Shown here: piece after piece, positions 54,618 to 61,857 of the stretch
Numbering within the stretch: the stretch's first letter is position 1
Layout of the letters: each line of letters opens with the position of its first letter
NCBI RefSeq assembly: GCF_038592985.1
Contig: NZ_CP151951.1
Location: 859,001 to 923,000 of the forward strand
DNA from: Paenibacillus sp. FSL R10-2782
Lineage (GTDB): Bacteria > Bacillota > Bacilli > Paenibacillales > Paenibacillaceae
Direction of reading: 5' to 3'
Length of the DNA: 64,000 nucleotides
Position numbers and translations under genes: made by a program
The notes under the pieces: model-generated
Seen by the model: the letters and a program-made list of their open reading frames with translations, nothing else
Databases searched by the model: none
What the model was told of the DNA's origin: nothing

Positions 54618-56202
54618 GATTAAACACCTCTAATGCACCTTTGATCCATTCTGTGTTTTCTTTATCAAATTGTAACGATGAAATCATGTCATATAGGCTA
54701 GATTCTAGTTCTGATTTTTCTCTTCGAATGTCTTTGATCGTTGAGCCAATTTCAGCCATATCAACAGGTGCTTCTTCTTCCTCAAAGGTATCTACGTATC
54801 GAGGAATATTTAAATTGAAATCATTTTCTTTGATTTCATCAAAGGTAGCGACATAGGCATATTTCTTCACATCTTCTCGCTTCTTATACGTTTCGACAAT
54901 CTTATCCATGTTTTCTTTGTGAAGTTTATTTTGGTTCTTTCCTTTCGTAAACTCATTACTTGCATTAATAAATAACACATCACGAGTGGTACGATTTTTC
55001 TTCAAGATAATTACTGTTGTTGGAATCGATGTCCCAAAGAATAAGTTTGCTGGCATGCCTATTACGGCATAAATACTTCCATCTTCTAATAATTTCTTCC
55101 GAATTACACCTTCTGAAGCTCCACGGAACAATACCCCGTGCGGTAAGACGATTGCCATTGTTCCCGAATCTTTCAAATGATAGAACCCATGTAACAGAAA
55201 AGCAAAGTCTGCTTTTGATTTTGGCGCTAACTTCCCGTAACGATTGAATCGAGAATCATCTAAGAATGTATCATCTGAAGACCAATTAGCTGAGTAGGGT
55301 GGGTTCATTAGGACGGAATCAAAGGTATAAGGCTCATCTGTTGGCCAATCTTTGTTCAATGTATCCCCATTGCGTAAACGCATATCTTCTTTATCCACAC
55401 CATGCAAGATCAAGTTCATCTTCGCTAGATTATAGGTAGTTGTATTTAGTTCTTGTCCATGATACTTTACACTATCTGGATGGTTAATATAGTTTCGAAT
55501 ATTCAACATTAAGGAACCTGATCCCATGGTTGGGTCAAATACGCTAAATAGTTTCTTGTCTTCTTGACCAATTGCGGCAATACGAGCCATCATGTCAGAA
55601 ACTTCATGAGGTGTATAGAATTCTCCAGCTTTCTTACCAGCTTCCGAGGCAAATTGACCAATCAAGAACTCATAGGCATCCCCAATGACATCGCCATTAT
55701 GTCCCAGCACATCGACATCATTTAGTTTCTTCAGTACTTCCGTAATGGTAATGTTTCGTTGTTGATCATCTGATCCCAGTTTTTTTGATTTCAAATCCAC
55801 ATCATCAAACAATCCATTAAATTGATCATATTCCGTAGACAAATCGATAAAGGCTTTATTCAAGTCATTCAACTGAAACGTGTTTTGTTTCGCTTGATTG
55901 GTTAATACATTGAATAAATACTCTGGTTCAATATCATAGCCCAATGTATCCACTAACGTTTCAATCAAGTCATTTTTTATATCTCTATCTGCTAATAAAT
56001 CCCTATACAATTGAGTTTGCTTTTCTTGTGTGTTGTATTCTTCTAACGATTCATCTGCTATTTCAACTACTTTTTCTAATAACTTGTCAGATAAGTACTT
56101 GTAAAAAATCAATCCTAATAAGTAGTTTTTGTATTCTGATGCATCCATCTTGCTTCGCAGGTTGTCTGCGGCACTAAATAATCTTGAGTTTAATTCAGCC
56201 AT
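54607..56202 (-). CDS. hsdM: Type I restriction enzyme, M (methylase) subunit
   Basis: A 531-residue adenine-N6 methyltransferase. An N-terminal HsdM helical domain (residues 5-150) precedes the catalytic domain, with the SAM motif DPTMGSGS (223-230) and the catalytic NPPY (300-303). The C-terminal part is helical and contacts HsdS. It is the first gene of the minus-strand hsd operon; GAGGAACG lies before the ATG. A broken HsdS-like fragment is directly upstream. Confidence 0.96.
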   Translation of the reverse strand: MAELNSRLFSAADNLRSKMDASEYKNYLLGLIFYKYLSDKLLEKVVEIADESLEEYNTQEKQTQLYRDLLADRDIKNDLIETLVDTLGYDIEPEYLFNVLTNQAKQNTFQLNDLNKAFIDLSTEYDQFNGLFDDVDLKSKKLGSDDQQRNITITEVLKKLNDVDVLGHNGDVIGDAYEFLIGQFASEAGKKAGEFYTPHEVSDMMARIAAIGQEDKKLFSVFDPTMGSGSLMLNIRNYINHPDSVKYHGQELNTTTYNLAKMNLILHGVDKEDMRLRNGDTLNKDWPTDEPYTFDSVLMNPPYSANWSSDDTFLDDSRFNRYGKLAPKSKADFAFLLHGFYHLKDSGTMAIVLPHGVLFRGASEGVIRKKLLEDGSIYAVIGMPANLFFGTSIPTTVIILKKNRTTRDVLFINASNEFTKGKNQNKLHKENMDKIVETYKKREDVKKYAYVATFDEIKENDFNLNIPRYVDTFEEEEAPVDMAEIGSTIKDIRREKSELESSLYDMISSLQFDKENTEWIKGALEVFNRGK

Positions 56203-56250
56203 GTTGCGTTCCTCACTTTTTCTATTGTTGGTCTAATTGCCTCAATATTT

Positions 56251-56625
56251 CTAAATAAGTTGCTGTTCAAGTTCTGCTTGTTTCTTGGCCAAAGCTTAAC
56301 GCTTCCTCAACAAGAAATATGCTTTTCCAATCGTCCGTTGTTTCTCAATACTGGGTAACTTGATTTCCAACTCTTTTAAAATCGCTGGAGTTAATATTGG
56401 TATAGTACTTCCTTGCATGGAAACTGCCATTTGCATTTTTATTGAGCGTGATTCATTCAAAGTATAACATAAATAGCTGCTATCCCATTGATCATGTTCA
56501 ATCATGAGTTTCGCAAAGTTTTGGTTAATGATCTTTCCATGGTCTAAGTTACTCACTATTGCGGCTTTGGAACTAACAATGCTAAAAACAACATCTCTAT
56601 CCTCAAATTTGATCCGGTCAAGGTG
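56251..56625 (-). pseudogene. Truncated HsdS-like specificity gene
   Basis: Reads LDRIKFEDRDVVFSIVSSKAAIVSNL, then KIINQNFAKLMIEHDQW, SSYLCYTLNESRS and LPSIEKQRTIGKAYFLLRKR, a TAA stop, then ALAKKQAELEQQLI and TAG. This is the C-terminal part of a target-recognition domain and arm of an S subunit. It lacks its start and most of the first half, and one stop interrupts it. It lies 48 bp upstream of hsdM on the same strand. A relic of another specificity gene is the simplest explanation. Confidence 0.75.
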
Positions 56626-56629
56626 CTAG
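56590..56629 (-). repeat. 40-bp inverted repeat, right copy
   Basis: Read on the minus strand it begins CTAGCACCTTGACCGGATCA and ends GATGTT, matching 49937-49976 at 34 of 40 positions. It coincides with the 5' end of the HsdS-like fragment. Confidence 0.7.
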
Positions 56630-56690
56630 CTTAGTTTTAGTAAATATTATAAAAGTTAAGCCGTAACTATTTGTGCTTTATTATAGTATA

Positions 56691-56730
56691 AAAGAGGGGA
56701 ACCGAGAGCATATCGTTCTTGGTTCTTTTA
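56691..56730. terminator. Bidirectional hairpin between hsd remnant and polymerase
   Basis: GAACCGAGA (56699-56707) pairs with TCTTGGTTC (56717-56725, one wobble). A T-run follows on the plus side and an A-run precedes it. It could stop transcription from either side between the two modules. Confidence 0.6.
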
Positions 56731-56781
56731 CGTTTTTCAAGAACAGTTTCTCTTTTCAAAAAAAGCTGAACTAGACTCTTG

Positions 56782-56820
56782 AAATACGAACGTATATTCC
56801 ATATAATTAAATACGAACGT
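56782..56820 (+). promoter_or_regulatory. Two direct repeats upstream of the polymerase gene
   Basis: AAATACGAACGT occurs at 56782-56793 and 56809-56820, starting 27 bp apart. The first is extended to the palindrome ATACGAACGTAT. They lie about 90-125 bp before the TTG start, a position suited to operators or iterons. Confidence 0.55.
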
Positions 56821-56907
56821 TTGTTTCTGTTTGACGCACAGATACAAGACCCAACAGGATGGAACGTTCACAACTATCACACAAACCAACAAACAGGAGG
56901 CCAAAAT

Positions 56908-59900
56908 TTGTCCAGTAATCCAACGCGCAATCAATATCAAATTAAGCTGTTCCACTTTAACGAGATCACTCATGTAGGTGACCAACTTTGTGCGCCGCAA
57001 TCCAGCACTCGTCTCATCACCGTATCGAACAGCATCTATCTCGATCAACTCAAGCGAGTCGTAGCAAAACGTGATCCTTCCATTGATGTTACCGAAGTGA
57101 TCTTTATGCTCAGAGCTGATCAAATTGACGAAGATGATCCAGCCCAACTTGCACTGTTTGAACGTATGTTACGAGAGGGCATCTACTATAATGGAAGGAA
57201 ATATGTCCGTTCGATCAAGTCACCTGCCATGGGACGCACACAGCGAACAGAATTTATCCAAGAAAAGTATATCGCTGATCTGTATCGACACATAACACTC
57301 GGTAAAATGCCACCACTCACCAACATCCACAAGTGGGAAGCAGCACTTGGTGTGAGTCGTTCAGCAGCACAACCTGTTCCATATATCCCTCGTATTATCG
57401 TTATTCCAGATTATGAAAAAGATACGATCATTGAAGACGTATGGAAAGTGGAAAAGTGTGCTGAAGATTTAGAGCAACAGAAGTTAATATTCGAGGAAAA
57501 AACGAAGCAACGTGAATATTTCAAATCGAAGAACGAATTAAAGCCATCCAAGGAACAATTACATAAATTAGAACGTATACCGAATAAAACGATCTCGTGG
57601 AATGGCCGCACAAAGTCTGTTCCTGATCCAAAAGACTATAAAACTTTCAATGGATGGGATAAACAGAATCGTCGTGTGAAGGTGGAAGCAATTCCTTTCC
57701 CTACTCGTTCAGTTATGTATAATGACGAACTATATCCTTGCTATTCCATCGAGCAAACAGAAGAAATCCCAATCATCGTGATCAATGAAGAGTCCATCGG
57801 ATTCAAGAGAGTCGAATATCCAAAGTATGAAAATAAGAATGTCCAGTTTTTTGATGGTCAAGGTTTAATGAGCTTCCAGTTTGCAGAGCGTATTGGACAA
57901 CACCTGAACCTATCCTATTCACCTAATGCAGTTCAGGGAAGACTTCCATATATCAAAGGTAACTTTATCCGGTTCGATCTGTTGAAATGGTTCAATGAAA
58001 ATAGTGTTACAGAAATAATAGATGTTTTTGGTGAATCACAGCCGATCATCGACAAACAGGGTCGTCCTATTGATCTCATCCTCACGAAATCCTGCTTCAA
58101 AGCATGGCATCAATACAGTGAAGGACAATCTAAGCCTAAGTGTTTGTTCGAGAGTATAACGGAATATGAAGAATTACTGAAAGTACATAATCATAATCAC
58201 TTTTGGGTCGCCAATTATGCGAAGCCAGCATACCAGATGAACGCCTACACACCACTGACATATCAATATATTCATGCGCTGAATCTTACACTGAACGATT
58301 TATATCAATTAGCTATGCCTCTAATGGATGTCATCAAACGAGTATTACATGGACAAAAGAATGACATCCATGGAAAGTGGCTTCGAGATATCGCGTACAC
58401 GAAAGCGTTCCTACATATGCTAGTCCAAGAAGACGATGAATCCAAAGATGTAGATGAAGAACCCGACGAACAGGAAAACGAAATAGAACAGGGTCAGAAG
58501 AAAGAGTTTATAAATGAAATTATCCAAGCTATCGATTTGAATGAATTGATGTTGTATGACGGTAATGTCCGTAAATTCATCGTGAAGCAAGCGATGCAGA
58601 AAGTGCAGGATATGTTGAAAGGTCGTATCCCGATTCGAGGTAGCTACTTTTATCTGACTAATGATCCAATAGCTTTTATGGAGCATGCCAGCGCAATTCC
58701 AGTAAAAGGTGTGCTGAAGAAGAACCAAGCTTTTATGAATCGGAAACGTGGCATGCATTCGCTATTCCGTTCACCGTTAACGATATTTAATGAAGTCGGT
58801 AAGCTAGATTTTGTACAAGTACATAACCGATATATGCGTCATTTAGATAATGTGATTGTTCTGAACTGTTGTGATTTAACACTGGCAAGACTTGGACTCG
58901 GAGATGTGGACGGAGATACGGCTCTCTGTACCAATGATCCCACCATACTCAAGGCAGTGATTAATGCGCCTACGATCATCAATGAGGATGATAAAAAAGT
59001 AGCTGCTCCAGTACCGAATCACATAGACAGTATCGTTAAGATGGAACTGAAAAGTCTACATAACCTGACGGGTAGATGTACGAATGTGAATACGTATTTT
59101 CAGAATCTGGCTTTGGAGGAAGGGAGCCTTCAAACACGCGTTTTGGAAAACTCAGTTTTAAAGTTTCTCCAGGGTCAAATCATTGATGCGACCAAAAATG
59201 GACTGGAAGTAGAGATTCCATATGTACTGGAACGTCTGGCTATCCAAATGCCATATTTCTTTCGTTTTGTTAATGGTGGCAAAGCAGAGGATTATCAGCA
59301 CTCGACGAAATCGCCGTTTAATCAATTTTGTGTCAAGGCAGAAAAGTACATAGATGACAAGTTCCAGATGAAAGATGGCAAACTGGATCAGTCTATTTTA
59401 GGTATAGAAAGTACGAGACAATTGTTACAGGATATGAGCAAAGTTAGCCAGCCGAAGCTTCTGAACTATATAGCTCGTATTGAACCGCTGTATACAGAAT
59501 ACAACGAGCAGAAAAAACCAATTAATCATCGACGTATGCAATTTAATGAGCTGAAAAAATGGCAACGAGATAATGATACCCGAAAAGCGATCAGTGCGGA
59601 ATACGCTAGGTTACGAGAGGAATACAAAGCTCAGTGTGAAGAGATCTGTCCTTATCCTTCGGTACTTGCCAGTGTTGCTGTTGAGATCGCATATCAAAAC
59701 TACAGAACGTACTCCTTTGCATGGCTGTTTGTAGATGGGCTACTGGAAAATCTAAAGCAGCATGAAAATGTTTTGAAGATGGAAGTACGAAAGGTGAACA
59801 GGCTCACGAATCGTAATGTAGAAGGTAAGGAGCTTACCGTTCAAGTTGGCATCGCTACCATAGAGAATGTGGAGTTTCCATTCCATGTGCCGGACGGTGT

Positions 59901-60306
59901 TTATTCGTTATTTGAGATCATGGGACAATTCTTTATTGGATACGAAGCTGAAAGGGAAAGCGTAGTACAAACCAGTCATACGCCTTCTTTGCTGGATGGG
60001 AAAAGTACAAGACGAATATTGAGGAATTATCCGCTTGGCTTCAGCACTTTGAAAAAGTCTCAGGAAGAATCACAATCGATAGCTGACCAAGTATTGGGCA
60101 AGAAATTACAGGTTCAGGTGGTCGAGTACCGATATGTTCATATTGTGGATGAACAGGGTAAAGTGAAGTGTATTATTCCGAGAGATCAGGTCATTCGCCG
60201 GGATGAGGGGTTATCCTTCTTTGATTTTGATGGTGCAGCAATTGAATTTTTAACTATTGAGAAAGTCATGAAATCAAGCTTTAAGGCGATAGTCAATATC
60301 GAATAA
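56908..60306 (+). CDS. Single-chain RNA polymerase-like protein (RdRP/YonO superfamily)
   Basis: A 1132-residue protein. The decisive motif is DVDGD (Asp666, 668, 670) in LARLGLGDVDGDTALCTND, the catalytic D-x-D-G-D loop of the two-barrel RNA polymerase superfamily (cellular beta-prime, eukaryotic RdRP/QDE-1, phage YonO). About 100 residues earlier are RGRIPIRGSYFYLTNDP-like and VKGVLKKNQAFMNRKRG segments, then FRSPLTIFNEVG, fitting the second barrel and the R-x-P strand. No beta subunit or zinc ribbon is seen. TTG 56908 is chosen because AGGAGG lies 7 bases before it; the frame is open to 56779. An acidic insert (EDDESKDVDEEPDEQENEIEQ) precedes the core. Template and role are unknown. Confidence 0.75.
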   Translation: MSSNPTRNQYQIKLFHFNEITHVGDQLCAPQSSTRLITVSNSIYLDQLKRVVAKRDPSIDVTEVIFMLRADQIDEDDPAQLALFERMLREGIYYNGRKYVRSIKSPAMGRTQRTEFIQEKYIADLYRHITLGKMPPLTNIHKWEAALGVSRSAAQPVPYIPRIIVIPDYEKDTIIEDVWKVEKCAEDLEQQKLIFEEKTKQREYFKSKNELKPSKEQLHKLERIPNKTISWNGRTKSVPDPKDYKTFNGWDKQNRRVKVEAIPFPTRSVMYNDELYPCYSIEQTEEIPIIVINEESIGFKRVEYPKYENKNVQFFDGQGLMSFQFAERIGQHLNLSYSPNAVQGRLPYIKGNFIRFDLLKWFNENSVTEIIDVFGESQPIIDKQGRPIDLILTKSCFKAWHQYSEGQSKPKCLFESITEYEELLKVHNHNHFWVANYAKPAYQMNAYTPLTYQYIHALNLTLNDLYQLAMPLMDVIKRVLHGQKNDIHGKWLRDIAYTKAFLHMLVQEDDESKDVDEEPDEQENEIEQGQKKEFINEIIQAIDLNELMLYDGNVRKFIVKQAMQKVQDMLKGRIPIRGSYFYLTNDPIAFMEHASAIPVKGVLKKNQAFMNRKRGMHSLFRSPLTIFNEVGKLDFVQVHNRYMRHLDNVIVLNCCDLTLARLGLGDVDGDTALCTNDPTILKAVINAPTIINEDDKKVAAPVPNHIDSIVKMELKSLHNLTGRCTNVNTYFQNLALEEGSLQTRVLENSVLKFLQGQIIDATKNGLEVEIPYVLERLAIQMPYFFRFVNGGKAEDYQHSTKSPFNQFCVKAEKYIDDKFQMKDGKLDQSILGIESTRQLLQDMSKVSQPKLLNYIARIEPLYTEYNEQKKPINHRRMQFNELKKWQRDNDTRKAISAEYARLREEYKAQCEEICPYPSVLASVAVEIAYQNYRTYSFAWLFVDGLLENLKQHENVLKMEVRKVNRLTNRNVEGKELTVQVGIATIENVEFPFHVPDGVYSLFEIMGQFFIGYEAERESVVQTSHTPSLLDGKSTRRILRNYPLGFSTLKKSQEESQSIADQVLGKKLQVQVVEYRYVHIVDEQGKVKCIIPRDQVIRRDEGLSFFDFDGAAIEFLTIEKVMKSSFKAIVNIE

Positions 60307-60331
60307 ATTGAATCATAGTGTGTCATGATAG

Positions 60332-60361
60332 GCGCCTGTTAACACGGGCGCTTGGGTGACA
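60332..60361 (+). repeat. 30-bp hairpin repeat, copy 1
   Basis: Contains GCGCCTGT-TAAC-ACGGGCGC (8-bp stem, one G-T pair) followed by TTGGGTGACA. It is identical over 30 bp to 61578-61607. It lies 25 bp after the polymerase stop. A TGTCA upstream can pair with TGACA downstream. There is no T-run, so it is not an ordinary terminator. Confidence 0.85.
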
Positions 60362-60409
60362 GCTAGAACGTTATATATACGAATTCAAAAATAAGGGAGA
60401 TATCATCAT

Positions 60410-61555
60410 TTGAACAACACACTAAAATTAAGCCAGATCGTTACCAACCCGAATCAGCCACGCAAGTATTTTAACGAGGAGTCTTTGCAGGAACTGGCAG
60501 CATCCATTGTAAGCGATGGTTTACAAGAAGCAATATTGGTCAGACCACTGGGAAATCAATATGAAATTGTTCAAGGGGAGCGCAGATATCGAGCAAGTCA
60601 AATGGCTGGACTGGATACGATTGCAGTGAAAGTAAAGGAATTAAGCGATGAAGAAGCTTTTCATCTATCTGTCATTGAAAATATCCAGCGGGAGCAAATG
60701 ACTCCTATTGAAGAAGCCCATGCATTTTATGAGTATGTACAAAGAGGATACACGCATGATCAAATTGCCAAAAAAGTGAGCAAAAACAGAGCCTTTGTTA
60801 CAAGCCGCTTAAGACTATTGAAACTATTACCTTTTATTCACGATTGGATTGCAGAGGGGTATATTTCAGATGGTCATGCCAAGCAATTATTGAAAATGGA
60901 ATCGTTTTTGAACAGATTGCTAAAAAACAAACCGACCTCAAAGTTTCTTAATGAAGACGGTTCACAGAAAGAAGAAAGTCATTTTGAAAACTATCAATGG
61001 AAATTTCACAGTTCATTTTGGGAGAAGCATGACATAAAAAAAGAAAAGCTAACCGTAAACGAAGTCAAGAACTGGGTGGATGGTTGGCATTATGATTTAA
61101 TCATCTCGCCTATTTTGAATTATAGGGGAATTGGCTCTGTGGTTGTTTCTAAAAATAGAGGATTCGCTTTAACCGCTCAAATGAATTGTATTATCAATCA
61201 TCTTCATATCTCCAACATAACAGAAGAAGATATTGATTTTGCAGTTGTTTATGATTTGGAAAAAAATAAAGATCATTTTGATTCCGAATTCAGACCGTGG
61301 ATGGTTGAAAAATTTTGGGATGAGATGCGAAATGAACTTTTTTACTCTGAGATCAACATCGAAGAGAAATGGAATTTACATAGCTTTCAAGATGAATTGA
61401 AAAAATGTAAAAGTTATAGCGATTCTTTAGAGGACAAATCATTGAAAATGTTAACGGAAGAAATCAAATTTTATAAGCAACAATTAGATCATATTGCCAT
61501 AGAGAATCATGTTTCGACGGATGACATACTGGATGACTTGCTAGCCATGGAGTAA
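60410..61555 (+). CDS. ParB/Spo0J-like protein
   Basis: A 381-residue ParB-like protein. The N-terminal domain has VTNPNQPRKYFNEESLQELAASI, the CTP-binding/arginine box GERRYRAS (56-63), and ENIQREQMTPIEEA (90-103). The helix-turn-helix is YTHDQIAKKVSKNRAFVTSRLRLLKLLP (114-141). The C-terminal 220 residues are unlike chromosomal ParB and not recognised. TTG 60410 has AAGGGAG about 10 bases upstream. No parA is adjacent. A parS-like palindrome begins 3 bp after its stop. It may act as a partition or regulatory DNA-binding protein. Confidence 0.85.
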   Translation: MNNTLKLSQIVTNPNQPRKYFNEESLQELAASIVSDGLQEAILVRPLGNQYEIVQGERRYRASQMAGLDTIAVKVKELSDEEAFHLSVIENIQREQMTPIEEAHAFYEYVQRGYTHDQIAKKVSKNRAFVTSRLRLLKLLPFIHDWIAEGYISDGHAKQLLKMESFLNRLLKNKPTSKFLNEDGSQKEESHFENYQWKFHSSFWEKHDIKKEKLTVNEVKNWVDGWHYDLIISPILNYRGIGSVVVSKNRGFALTAQMNCIINHLHISNITEEDIDFAVVYDLEKNKDHFDSEFRPWMVEKFWDEMRNELFYSEINIEEKWNLHSFQDELKKCKSYSDSLEDKSLKMLTEEIKFYKQQLDHIAIENHVSTDDILDDLLAME

Positions 61556-61557
61556 AT

Positions 61558-61573
61558 GGTGTCACGTGACACA
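61558..61573. promoter_or_regulatory. parS-like palindrome
   Basis: GGTGTCACGTGACACA holds the perfect 14-bp palindrome GTGTCACGTGACAC and matches 13 of 16 bases of the parS consensus TGTTTCACGTGAAACA, including the CACGTG centre. It begins 3 bp after the parB-like stop codon and partly overlaps the outer arm of hairpin repeat copy 2. Binding by the ParB-like protein is inferred. Confidence 0.55.
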
Positions 61574-61577
61574 TAGA

Positions 61578-61607
61578 GCGCCTGTTAACACGGGCGCTTG
61601 GGTGACA
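61578..61607 (+). repeat. 30-bp hairpin repeat, copy 2
   Basis: Identical to 60332-60361. Here the outer arms are stronger: GGTGTCAC (61558-61565) pairs with GTGACACC (61602-61609), enclosing the GCGCC...GGGCGC stem. It lies between the parB-like gene and the small gene at 61652. Confidence 0.85.
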
Positions 61608-61651
61608 CCTGATATATAGGTGTAATTCCACAATGAGAGGAGTGAACCTAA

Positions 61652-61822
61652 ATGAGCTATTTTTATTGTTACGATATCCATTTGTTTAATTTTTTGACGA
61701 AGAAGGGTTTTTCATTTATAACGAAGGCACGACACTATAAGACGAATGTTTTATTTTCCATGTATCTGAAAACGCCAGAACTATCTGTAGCCATTGATGA
61801 ATGGGAAGCAACAAATCATTAA
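61652..61822 (+). CDS. Small protein, DUF5659-like
   Basis: A 56-residue protein, MSYFYCYDIHLFNFLTKKGF then SFITKARHYKTNVLFSMYLK, ending in DEWEATNH. The layout (Y-C-Y, L-F-L-KGF, K-K-N-LF, final Asp/Glu-rich helix) resembles small DUF5659-like proteins of Firmicutes phages and mobile elements. GAGAGGAG lies 9-10 bases before the ATG, strong support for translation. It sits between the parB-like and helicase genes on the same strand. Confidence 0.72.
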   Translation: MSYFYCYDIHLFNFLTKKGFSFITKARHYKTNVLFSMYLKTPELSVAIDEWEATNH

Positions 61823-61857
61823 AATGTAGATGTTAGAAATGATGTGAGGAGCATTTG

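Noticed and set aside
56908..60306. Idea that the large protein is a chromosomal RNA polymerase beta-prime fragment
   Set aside because: The DxDGD context is not the NADFDGD of beta-prime, no zinc ribbon or other beta-prime landmarks are seen, and the protein appears complete as one chain.
60410..61555. Idea that this is the chromosomal Spo0J/ParB gene
   Set aside because: No parA (soj) neighbour, a long unrelated C-terminal part, and a setting far from the rnmV/gid-type origin genes.
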